Made by a program: the position numbers and the translations under genes | DNA from: Paraflavitalea pollutisoli | GTDB taxonomy: Bacteria > Bacteroidota > Bacteroidia > Chitinophagales > Chitinophagaceae | Reading direction: 5' to 3' | Length of the DNA: 64,000 nt | Assembly: GCF_029360705.1 (NCBI RefSeq) | Contig: NZ_JARKMX010000001.1 | Location: forward strand, 186,001-250,000 | Shown here: piece by piece, positions 45,831-54,966 of the stretch | How the letters are laid out: every line of letters begins with the position of its first letter | How positions within the stretch are numbered: the stretch's first letter is position 1 | Notes under the pieces: model-generated | Databases searched by the model: none | Told to the model about the DNA's origin: nothing | Seen by the model: the letters and a program-made list of their open reading frames with translations, nothing else

Positions 45831-45940
45831 GAAACTGTCTTAAAAGTCTATCACAATGAAAGCCTGGCCATGCCAGGCAGCTTCGCTTGCGCTCGCCGAA
45901 ATACTATTCCGGTATCAAACTTGACTTATAAGACAGTCTC
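45831..45940. mobile_element. 110-bp element with 18-bp terminal inverted repeats (MITE-like)
   Basis: The left end 45831-45848 and right end 45923-45940 are inverted repeats matching at 16 of 18 positions (GAAACTGTCTTAAAAGTC against GAGACTGTCTTATAAGTC). Inside are a GCCTGGC/GCCAGGC hairpin and no coding potential. It may be a non-autonomous transposon remnant, or it may act as a terminator for the fibre operon. Confidence 0.45.
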
Positions 45941-45991
45941 TAAACGATAATGAAAGAACCGATATATATTGAGTTATTGTACCCCATTATA

Positions 45992-46186
45992 TTAACCAAC
46001 TTCCATGGCTCCGGTTGAGCTATTCTTACGCAGTAGCCCTTTCCGCATTTTATTCATCAGGTCGTCTGCCGTATCTCTGATCTTTTTCCTGGTATCTGTT
46101 CCTTTGTCGGGTGCAAATAATGTGCCCACCAATGCACCAACAGCTGCTGCTGCAATCATGCCTACAAGAATCTGCTTTGCTTTCAT
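45992..46186 (-). CDS. Small YtxH-like protein
   Basis: A 64-aa protein with one N-terminal hydrophobic segment, ILVGMIAAAAVGALVGTLFAPDKG, followed by KKIRDTADDLMNKM and a basic end. This is the YtxH/gas-vesicle-protein-like layout, often linked to stress in Bacteroidota. The ATG at 46186 precedes the typical start; a longer frame exists. Confidence 0.75.
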   Translation of the reverse strand: MKAKQILVGMIAAAAVGALVGTLFAPDKGTDTRKKIRDTADDLMNKMRKGLLRKNSSTGAMEVG

Positions 46187-46321
46187 GATATATAGTTTAT
46201 CGTGATTAATAAGGTACCTACATCTATCTTTTACCAACACTGTGCCAAACCAATTCATCAGTTAACGGCTAAAGGTTGAAGAAATGTTAAGACAGCCTGT
46301 TATCCAAAAAGTTGTAAAAAT

Positions 46322-46354
46322 CAACAGCCCCCACCTGTCAGGCGGGGGCTGTTG
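46322..46354 (-). terminator. Terminator after the large Gly/Tyr-rich gene
   Basis: Perfect 11-bp arms CAACAGCCCCC (46322-46332) and GGGGGCTGTTG (46344-46354), followed on the minus strand by a T-run. Confidence 0.85.
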
Positions 46355-46378
46355 CTATAGTGAGTAAGAAAAGTTACA

Positions 46379-48886
46379 CTATCCTCTTCGTCCGGGTCGC
46401 TCCGTGCCTCCACCTTCACCACGGCTAGGTCTGCCAGCTCCACCGGGGTTACCACCACCCTGGTGGCCACCACTGCTTTGTGGACGGTCATAAGATCGTT
46501 GCGTAGGTGCAGATGGCGCTTCACGTTGGCGCGATGATTGAGAGGGGGCCTGTTGAGCGCGTCCTCCAGGATAACTGCGTTCTACGCCGCCGCCGCTGCT
46601 GCCACCACTATTCGGCCTTGTAGGCCATTGGCGTTCACTATTATCGGAACGGGCAGGCGGCTGATAAGTCCTTGGTTCCCTTTTACCGGTGGATGGACTT
46701 GCTGGCCTGCTTTCTCCCCTGTTGCTGTTGTTGTCCCGGTATACTCTTTCTCTTGGACTGGGTATTCCACTATTAGGCGTTGTGCTGGCTCCATTGCCTT
46801 CACCCGCTCTCCAGTCACGGTTAGGTCGCTGATTACCATAGTCACGTCCTCCATTGTTACCAAAGCGATTGTTGTCACGCGAAATGGAGGAGCTACGATC
46901 TCCCGGAGTCGGCCTGCTGATACGGCCACCATCATTAGGGCGATTACCATTGTTATTATCATATCGGCCACCAGGACCGCCATTGCGACTACCGATGCCA
47001 TTATTATAGTTCCTGTTGGCATAACCCCGTCCGTTGAAGTCACGACCCCTGCCAGGATTGACGCGCTGGTTGTCACGACTTACCACGCCACGACCACCGT
47101 AATAGTTGTACACGTTATTGGTTCTGTTGATGCGTACAATATTCACGTTGGGTCTGCTTCTGTACCCGTTGCCATAGAAACCGCCCGTATAATAGCCGCC
47201 ATAGTTTCTATAGGGTGAATAACAATACGAAGGACGATATACCCGGGGACCCCACCACCCTCCGTATCCATAACCCCATGGGTTGCCATAGCCTATACTG
47301 CTATGAAACCAGCCATTGTTGTAGTTGAAGCCGAAGCCCCAACCAAACCAGGGGTTGTACCGGATATTGAAACCCCAGGTGTAAGGGCGGGGGAAATAAT
47401 AGTGACCCACCCAGGGCCTGTAGTAATAACCTGTACCATACACGATCGTAGAACCACAGATATAGTTGTTGAGATAACCAGGTGTATATCCCATCCATAC
47501 ATAGTCGGGTGTAACATCATAGATGTAAACATATTTCATATGATACACCGGGTAGCGGGGAGGGATCAGAGAAACAACGGAAGGACGAACAACGGCTACA
47601 GACCACGGACCCATTGCACTATACGACTCGAACCAGATACCATTGTCTACAGAATAGTAGCGACCTCTCCATCGAATGACTGAAGCCGACGTATTGACCG
47701 CATATTCCATTTCCGTTCCGACAATATCATTAAACTGCGGTTCTCCGTCGTACATTACATCAGCCTTCGCTTGCTGCCGATCTACCTTTGCAGTTTGTGG
47801 AATTTCAGCATCCTGAATAGCATCCTGTGCAGCCGAAGTCCCTGCAACACTCGCCAATACATTGTCTTTGGGCGATCCTTCAGCAATACGGGCAAAGTCT
47901 GCCGGTAATTTATCCGACCCTACAAACTGCCATTGTCCACTCAAGGTCTTTGATTTAAACCAACGACCGGAGATCAAAACATAGTATTGTTGTGACAGAA
48001 CATCCATGAAGATGTCATCATCAGAATTGGAAACATACAAAAGGTCTGTACTGGTTACCGGTGCGAAATTCGCTTCACCATTAGATTGGATCAGTTCTGC
48101 AGGCTCAGTACTCACAATGATCTTATACATCGTATTCTCATCCGTCTCTTTTTCTGTATTATCGTCCTTGCCTGCATCATTCACCTGCTGAGCGATCTTC
48201 TGCAGGGTCTGATTTACCTGTGTGGTCATCGCGTAAGGACCCGTGGCCGACGTGGCCGAATACCAGTGTTTACCTCCATAGAGATAAAATCGACCATCAC
48301 TATTTTTTACGATAGTAAAGGGTGTGTTGACAACTGCGTCCAAACCCCACTCGTTATTACGTTGCAACTGAGGAGTACCGTCGATCAATACAAGGATCGA
48401 TGGACTATTGCTGTATAATACCTTGGGGGGATTGTTACTGATCTGCTGCGATAACTGTGTTTCCTGCTTATTGAGGTCGAGGGACGATTGCAGGTCATTT
48501 TGGGCAAAGCTGAACGTACCCCGGTTGATCTGCTGTTCTAAAACATCTGAATAACTTTCGAGCCGTGCTTCGGCGATCTCTCCCGGTAACTTGATGTTTT
48601 GAATCTCACCACCCGTTACAGTAACCCGGGCTCCATTGTTGCTGGTCGTTGCTTTGATCCAGGTCATTCCAAACACCGGATCAGTTTTTCCACTTTCGAG
48701 CACCGAGATGGCTGCTTTGGCCTGAAGGCTGTTACCGGAATAAGACTCTGGCTGCCATTGATACATTTTTATTACAGAGCCCTCAGGCGTAGTAAAGGTT
48801 TTGGGCCATGCGTCCTGGGCTTGCACAGAAAAGCCAGACAGAATAACCCCGCCCAGCACGCATAAATAAGTAAAAAAGGATTTCAT
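46379..48886 (-). CDS. Large secreted Gly/Tyr/Asn/Arg-rich protein with repeated W/Y modules
   Basis: An 835-aa protein with a signal peptide ending VQAQ. The first 480 residues have at least three related aromatic modules: GKHWYSATSATGPYAM near 205, GRWFKSKTLSGQWQFV near 304, and YYSVDNGIWFESYSAMGPW near 409. From about 497 it becomes extreme low complexity: first aromatic (Tyr, Trp, Phe, Gly) and then Asn/Arg/Gly and Ser/Pro/Gln/Arg rich to the end. No catalytic motif is seen. It might be a surface or matrix protein that binds polymers. The ATG at 48886 gives the signal peptide. Confidence 0.75.
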   Translation of the reverse strand: MKSFFTYLCVLGGVILSGFSVQAQDAWPKTFTTPEGSVIKMYQWQPESYSGNSLQAKAAISVLESGKTDPVFGMTWIKATTSNNGARVTVTGGEIQNIKLPGEIAEARLESYSDVLEQQINRGTFSFAQNDLQSSLDLNKQETQLSQQISNNPPKVLYSNSPSILVLIDGTPQLQRNNEWGLDAVVNTPFTIVKNSDGRFYLYGGKHWYSATSATGPYAMTTQVNQTLQKIAQQVNDAGKDDNTEKETDENTMYKIIVSTEPAELIQSNGEANFAPVTSTDLLYVSNSDDDIFMDVLSQQYYVLISGRWFKSKTLSGQWQFVGSDKLPADFARIAEGSPKDNVLASVAGTSAAQDAIQDAEIPQTAKVDRQQAKADVMYDGEPQFNDIVGTEMEYAVNTSASVIRWRGRYYSVDNGIWFESYSAMGPWSVAVVRPSVVSLIPPRYPVYHMKYVYIYDVTPDYVWMGYTPGYLNNYICGSTIVYGTGYYYRPWVGHYYFPRPYTWGFNIRYNPWFGWGFGFNYNNGWFHSSIGYGNPWGYGYGGWWGPRVYRPSYCYSPYRNYGGYYTGGFYGNGYRSRPNVNIVRINRTNNVYNYYGGRGVVSRDNQRVNPGRGRDFNGRGYANRNYNNGIGSRNGGPGGRYDNNNGNRPNDGGRISRPTPGDRSSSISRDNNRFGNNGGRDYGNQRPNRDWRAGEGNGASTTPNSGIPSPRERVYRDNNSNRGESRPASPSTGKREPRTYQPPARSDNSERQWPTRPNSGGSSGGGVERSYPGGRAQQAPSQSSRQREAPSAPTQRSYDRPQSSGGHQGGGNPGGAGRPSRGEGGGTERPGRRG

Positions 48887-49431
48887 AAAAGAGGCAGTTT
48901 TCGTTTGAAAATTCCCCGTTGGGTTTTTTATTAAGATCAAGTTACAGTCGTTAGACGATGAAAGCTGTTAGTGGTTTATGAAAGTTGGGAACGTTTACAA
49001 AATATTAGCAAAAAGAGATGTTAATGGAAAAACGGGCCATATTTTTTTCCCGCCGAATATCCATTTGCCTCTTCACCACAATTCCCCAACGAGGCTCGCG
49101 ATGACAAGATAATACCGGGTACCCAGCATGCAAAGCGATTTCGTGTTAAAAAACCAGCCATTCTATAATTTATGACAGATCGCAATTTCTCGATGAAACA
49201 TTTCTCCTTACGGCCATATGATACCCCGACCTGTTAATCCCCTTTAACAATCCCAACCATGTGTATAAGTCGGGTAAGCCATCACCCAAAGCAATCATTT
49301 TGACAATTGGGTAATCATTTTGTGCAACTGATTCCCTATGCTATTCTTCCGCCCAGGTATCGCTGCTAATATTGCTCTCCGGTTCACTACTGGCAATAAA
49401 AAGTATAACCATTTAAAACAAAAAACAAGTC
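48887..49431. other. 545-bp gene-free stretch between divergent genes
   Basis: Promoter region for the Gly/Tyr-rich gene on one side and the lipoprotein gene on the other. A 10-bp direct repeat AATCATTTTG is at 49293-49302 and 49313-49322 (20-bp spacing). Nothing else is recognised. Confidence 0.5.
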
Positions 49432-50229
49432 ATGAAAAAAGTATTCTTACTTACAAGTTTGCTCGCAACACTCGTATTTACTTCCTGTAAAAAAGACAAA
49501 GACAACGGCAATGATAACCCTGGCGGTGGCGGTGGTAATCCTGGTACTACCAAGCTGCTGAAAAAGACGACGGAGACAGAAAACGGCGTTACAACGGTTT
49601 TCAACTTTAACTACGACAACAACAAAAGACTCACCTCGTATGCCAGCGCCGACGGGAAAGATAAGACGGCTTTCACCTATGACGCTGCCGGCAATCTTAC
49701 AAAAATCGAGATCACCGATGAGGATAGTAAGACAGTGTTCACGTACACCTACGCCAACAATATTCCTGTTAGCGGAACCATGAAATCGTGGGAAATGAAC
49801 GGTACAACGGTGGGAGATCTGGACATGGATAGCGAACTAACCTTTACGGTTGTCAATGGCCAGGTTACAAAGATCGTACGTTTGATTAAAGGCGAAGACG
49901 CGGAAGAAAACCTCACCTTAAACCTTGCACTGACCTATACAAATGGCAACCTGACCAAGGTGGAGACCACAGCAGGAAGCGACTATGCCTATAATGCCAC
50001 ATTCACTTTCGGCGACAAGAAATCTCCCTTCCCCCAGTTAACCAAGTATGTGCTCGATGAAGCTGGCTTTTCATTAATGATCAGTTCTAAAAATGATCTG
50101 AAAACAGCTGCTTACGTAACGCCTGGTATGGGCCAATACGGATTCACCAATACTTACACCTACGATGCAAGTGGCTATCCACTTACTTCTACCGACGGCC
50201 AGGCAACGGTGAAATACGAATACCAATAA
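49432..50229 (+). CDS. Surface lipoprotein with RHS/YD-like beta repeats
   Basis: A 265-aa lipoprotein: signal ending FTSC, then the acidic, Lys-rich KKDKDNGNDN and a Gly spacer. A Lys-Asp rich start after the Cys resembles a Bacteroidota export signal for surface lipoproteins. The body is made of short beta-hairpin repeats such as FNYDNNKRLTSYASADGK and FTYDAAGNLTKIEI, like the YD repeats of RHS-type proteins. Function unknown. Confidence 0.75.
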   Translation: MKKVFLLTSLLATLVFTSCKKDKDNGNDNPGGGGGNPGTTKLLKKTTETENGVTTVFNFNYDNNKRLTSYASADGKDKTAFTYDAAGNLTKIEITDEDSKTVFTYTYANNIPVSGTMKSWEMNGTTVGDLDMDSELTFTVVNGQVTKIVRLIKGEDAEENLTLNLALTYTNGNLTKVETTAGSDYAYNATFTFGDKKSPFPQLTKYVLDEAGFSLMISSKNDLKTAAYVTPGMGQYGFTNTYTYDASGYPLTSTDGQATVKYEYQ

Positions 50230-50253
50230 AACAGTACCATATACCAATAGGAG

Positions 50254-50283
50254 CCTCTTCCCGCTTTGGGAGGAGGTTTTTTT
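50254..50283 (+). terminator. Terminator after the lipoprotein gene
   Basis: 9-bp stem CCTCTTCCC/GGGAGGAGG (50254-50262, 50268-50276), then seven T. Confidence 0.85.
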
Positions 50284-50294
50284 GGTTTTGTTAG

Positions 50295-51392
<1,098 letters not shown>

Positions 51393-51410
51393 CAATGATA
51401 GACAGAACTT

Positions 51411-51454
51411 AAAAAGGAAAAGGTGTGCGACATTGACACACCCTTTCCCTTTTT
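51411..51454. terminator. Bidirectional terminator between convergent genes
   Basis: A long imperfect stem, AAAAAGGAAAAGGTGTG against CACACCCTTTCCCTTTTT, with a 9-nt loop. Confidence 0.8.
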
Positions 51455-51497
51455 AAACCTGACAAAAACAGGTATCTAAAGAAGATCATTTGCTTAC

Positions 51498-52898
51498 TTA
51501 GTATCCCCGCAAAGCTTCGATCTCATCTGCTGTCTTTGGCAGATCTTTGCCCAGTTTATGACAACCATCAGCAGTCACCAGGAAATTATCTTCCACACGA
51601 ATACCACTGAAGTTTCGGAAAGACTCAAGCGCTTTGTAGTTTATAAAATGGGTGTGTTTCTTTTCTGCTGCCCATTGGTCAATTAATGTAGGGATCACAT
51701 ACACGCCTGGCTCCACGGTCAACACATAACCTGGCTCCACAGCCCGGCCAAGGCGTAAAGATTTCCAGCCAAACTCCTTACTTTTTTGGAGATCGTCCGA
51801 ATAACCAACATACTGTTCACCCAGGTCTTCCATATCATGCACATCCATCCCCATCATATGGCCAAGTCCACACTGAAAGAATAAAGTATGTGCGCCGGCA
51901 GCTACCGCTTCTGCAGCATTGCCTTTCATGATTCCCATGGCCGTAAGGCCTTCTACCAGCTTTTCACAGGCCCCTGCATGAACGTCCCGGAAACGGACGC
52001 CGGGCTTTAATAAACCAACGGCATAGTCCAACGAGTTGATCACCGTGTTATATACTTCTCTTTGTTCCGTGGTAAATTGGCGCCCGACCGGGAAGGTTCT
52101 GGTCAGATCACCGGCATAGTGCAACTCGTTCTCCGCCCCGGCGTCCAACAACAGCATCTGGCCTTCCTGAATAGTGTTGCCATAGTAATGGTTGTGAAGC
52201 GTTTCACCATTTACCGTACAGATGATCGGATAAGAAAGACATCCTCCAGCGGCATAGGCGATTTCCTGAACCTTGGCTGCCACTTCGTACTCCTTCATAC
52301 CAGGTCGGGCATATTGAATGCCTGCGAGGTGCATGTCTGCACTGATAGATACTGCTTTCTCGATTTCCGCTACTTCGATATCCTCTTTGATAATTCGCTG
52401 ACGGATCACTGATTTCACCAGCTTAAGCGATACCTGCCGGTCTACATCTTGTACCGGAATTTGAAGCCACTCACCTAATCTGATCTTATTTTCAGCGCGA
52501 TAGGGTGGGAGAATGTGAATGGTACGACCCAGCCCATGAGCTTTCCGCACCCATACGGCCATATCGTTATAAGGAGCAGTTTGCTGCACACCTACTGCGG
52601 CGGCCATTTCTTTAATGGAGGGTAAAGGCCCCGTCCAAACAATATCGTCGATGCTCAGCTCATTGCCGAAGATCACGACATCGCCACTCTCAGGGTCAAG
52701 CACGGCGGCCAGTCCGGCCACATCCAGTCCAAAATAATACAGAAAGCTGCTATCCTGTCTGAATGGATACCAGTTGTCTTTGTAGTTCATGCCCGTCTCG
52801 TCATTGCCCATCAACACAATAAGACCTGTACCTACCTGCTGCATCAGCGCCTGGCGCCGGCTGCTATATACCGATTGTTCGAATAGTTTGAAATGCAT
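51498..52898 (-). CDS. pepP: Xaa-Pro aminopeptidase (M24B)
   Basis: Removes N-terminal residues before proline. The 466-aa protein has an N-terminal creatinase-like domain and a C-terminal pita-bread domain with the five metal ligands: LLLDAGAE near residue 251, AGDLTRTFP near 263, CGLGHMMGMDVHD near 343, TVEPGVYV near 394, and RVEDNFLV near 437. The length agrees with Bacteroidota aminopeptidase P. Confidence 0.93.
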   Translation of the reverse strand: MHFKLFEQSVYSSRRQALMQQVGTGLIVLMGNDETGMNYKDNWYPFRQDSSFLYYFGLDVAGLAAVLDPESGDVVIFGNELSIDDIVWTGPLPSIKEMAAAVGVQQTAPYNDMAVWVRKAHGLGRTIHILPPYRAENKIRLGEWLQIPVQDVDRQVSLKLVKSVIRQRIIKEDIEVAEIEKAVSISADMHLAGIQYARPGMKEYEVAAKVQEIAYAAGGCLSYPIICTVNGETLHNHYYGNTIQEGQMLLLDAGAENELHYAGDLTRTFPVGRQFTTEQREVYNTVINSLDYAVGLLKPGVRFRDVHAGACEKLVEGLTAMGIMKGNAAEAVAAGAHTLFFQCGLGHMMGMDVHDMEDLGEQYVGYSDDLQKSKEFGWKSLRLGRAVEPGYVLTVEPGVYVIPTLIDQWAAEKKHTHFINYKALESFRNFSGIRVEDNFLVTADGCHKLGKDLPKTADEIEALRGY

Positions 52899-53269
52899 GC
52901 GGCAATTTATCGATAAATCACCAATTGAAACGATACCGGGATTAACCCGGCATTAATACAAATTATCCGGAAATAGAGGATTTGAAAAGACTTAGCGGTG
53001 CCGGCCCAGCAGTAAACAGACGTCATTCATGAACTGGCAATCACATCAACGCCTGGCTGACTATGCGGAAATATGCGCATTCTTATCAATCCTCATTAGC
53101 CGATCTGATCTGAACTGGTAGATTCCGACAGGCACAGAAGAAATAAAACCGATAAAATCACATTGCGTTTTTCTGCTGGTATATTAACAAAATTAAGTAA
53201 GTACCTTACTGATTGAATGTTCAGGTAGGCAAGACACACCTGACAGCTATTTTTCCAAAACGAATCAGT
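52899..53269. other. 371-bp intergenic region between divergent pepP and namZ
   Basis: No gene seen. A perfect short inverted repeat, AGTAAG-TAC-CTTACT, lies at 53196-53210, 59 bp before the namZ start. It could be an operator, but it is short enough to be chance. Confidence 0.35.
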
Positions 53270-54469
53270 ATGCGCCTCTTACTCATCATTAGTATTTTAG
53301 TCTTTTCTGTTACTTCCTCGCAAAGCCAGTTTGCCAAAAAGAAACCCATTCTTACCGGGGCAGAACAGGTGAATAAATACCTGCCCTATCTGAAAGGCAA
53401 GAGGGTGGCGATCATGGCCAACTTAACAACCGTCATTGGCAAGAAACACCTGGTCGACAGCCTCCAATCATTGGGCATAAAGATCGTAAAGGTATTTGGC
53501 CCTGAGCATGGCTTTAGGGGTAATGCCGGCGCTGGTGTGGAAGTAAAAGATGAAACAGATGCGGCTACCGGCATCCCGATTATTTCTTTATACGGCCCCA
53601 AGAACAAACCCAGCAAACAAGACCTGGCCGATGTGGATATCCTAATCTATGATCTGCAGGATGTTGGTTGCCGGTTCTATACGAACATCAATGCACTGGT
53701 TCGATTGATGAACGCTTGTTATGAAAGCGGTAAAGAAATGCTGATCCTCGACCGACCCAATCCCAATGGATACCTCGTAGATGGCCCGGTACTGGATATG
53801 AAGTATAAATCAGGCATTGGCATGTTTCCCATCCCGATGTCACACGGGTTGACAGTGGGTGAGTTTGCCCGGATGGCCAACGGCGAAGGTTGGTTGACTG
53901 ACAAAGCAAAATGCAAGATCAAGGTAATCCCGGTGGCCAATTATAACCACGATATGGAGTATGTGCTGCCGGTAAAGCCCTCTCCCAACCTGAACACGCA
54001 GCAATCGATCATGCTGTATCCTTCAGTCTGCATGTTTGAAGCCACTTATCTCAATCACGGCAGAGGGACTTATTTTCCCTTCACCGTTTTTGGTAGCCCG
54101 GAACTCAAAGGAGTTTATGAATTCTCTTATACACCTACCAGCATAAAGGGAATGTCTGCAACGCCATTGTTCATGGACCAGGTATGCTATGGAATTGATC
54201 TCCGCAATTATGATGTAAACCTTCTGCGCAAAAGCAAAAAGATCAACCTGCAATGGATCATGGAGCTGTATAAAGCGCATCCGCACAAGGAAAAGTTTTT
54301 TGATACCAAACTCAGCAAGGAGATGAACAGGATTGAAATACAGATCGGTTCCGGTCTTTTCCGTCAGCAGATCATCGATGGTAAATCAGAAGAAGAGATT
54401 CGGGCCAGTTGGGAACCTGGATTGAGTCAATACAAGGTGATGCGGAAAAAGTACTTGCTGTATCCCTGA
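53270..54469 (+). CDS. namZ: Exo-beta-N-acetylmuramidase NamZ-like (DUF1343)
   Basis: A 399-aa protein with a signal peptide (MRLLLIISILVFSVTSSQSQ). The family, DUF1343 or GH171, includes B. subtilis NamZ, which releases terminal MurNAc from peptidoglycan fragments. Seen here: VAIMANLTTVIGKKHLVDSL near residue 47, KVFGPEHGFRGNAGAGVEV near 73, IYDLQDVGCRFYTNI near 126, and LDRPNPNG near 162. The ATG at 53270 starts the signal peptide; the frame is open 19 codons further up. A peptidoglycan-recycling role is inferred from the family. Confidence 0.9.
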   Translation: MRLLLIISILVFSVTSSQSQFAKKKPILTGAEQVNKYLPYLKGKRVAIMANLTTVIGKKHLVDSLQSLGIKIVKVFGPEHGFRGNAGAGVEVKDETDAATGIPIISLYGPKNKPSKQDLADVDILIYDLQDVGCRFYTNINALVRLMNACYESGKEMLILDRPNPNGYLVDGPVLDMKYKSGIGMFPIPMSHGLTVGEFARMANGEGWLTDKAKCKIKVIPVANYNHDMEYVLPVKPSPNLNTQQSIMLYPSVCMFEATYLNHGRGTYFPFTVFGSPELKGVYEFSYTPTSIKGMSATPLFMDQVCYGIDLRNYDVNLLRKSKKINLQWIMELYKAHPHKEKFFDTKLSKEMNRIEIQIGSGLFRQQIIDGKSEEEIRASWEPGLSQYKVMRKKYLLYP

Positions 54470-54636
54470 TTGATTGCACTTCAATTCGCCCGGGAATAAA
54501 CTTGCACCCAGCGATAAAATGCACTCATTTTTTAACGGGGTCCAAACAGCTCTTGAGTTTCAAATGCGCCTGGTTTTCAACCTGCCCCCTGGCAACAACC
54601 TAAGTACCGATCTCCCTGCATCCCGTAATAAACGAA

Positions 54637-54668
54637 AAAGCGACCGCTACGAAAGTAGTGGTCGCTTT
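54637..54668 (+). terminator. Terminator downstream of namZ
   Basis: 14-nt arms (54637-54650, 54655-54668) around AAAGCGACC/GGTCGCTTT with a GAAA loop and one G-T pair. Confidence 0.8.
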
Positions 54669-54686
54669 ATTGGGGACATAAAAAAA

Positions 54687-54707
54687 GTCTCTGATCATAT
54701 CAGAGAC
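54687..54707 (-). terminator. Terminator of the tRNA-Phe gene
   Basis: GTCTCTGAT/ATCAGAGAC with a 3-nt loop, flanked by A and T runs, eight bases beyond the tRNA 3' end on the minus strand. Confidence 0.85.
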
Positions 54708-54715
54708 CTTTTTCG

Positions 54716-54788
54716 TGGTGCGAGACGGGATCGAACCGCCGACACAAGGATTTTCAGTCCTTTGCTCTACCGACTGAGCTACCGCACC
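54716..54788 (-). tRNA. tRNA-Phe (GAA)
   Basis: A 73-nt cloverleaf on the minus strand. Acceptor GGTGCGG pairs with TCGCACC (one G-U), D arm GCTC-AGTCGGTA-GAGC, anticodon loop CTGAAAA with anticodon GAA at 54753-54755, and T arm with TTCGATC. The 3' CCA is not encoded and must be added by the CCA enzyme. The acceptor, D, anticodon and T stems all pair. Confidence 0.95.
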
Positions 54789-54966
54789 TCCTAACTCCTT
54801 TCAAGATTTAATGTCCCGAAGGCATCGTCTCGATTGGGGTTGCAAAAATAGCAATTCTATGTAAATCAAAAAATTAATTGCCACTTTTCTTTATTTTATT
54901 TCTTGCCCCGGGGCCCAGAGCCGGTTTCTGACAATAAATTCTTCAAAATCAAAGACCCACGGCTCA

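Noticed and set aside
46538-47218. Long plus-strand frame of 226 codons opposite the Gly/Tyr-rich gene
   Set aside because: It is a shadow of the low-complexity reverse gene; Ile/Thr/Val-rich text without signal or domain.
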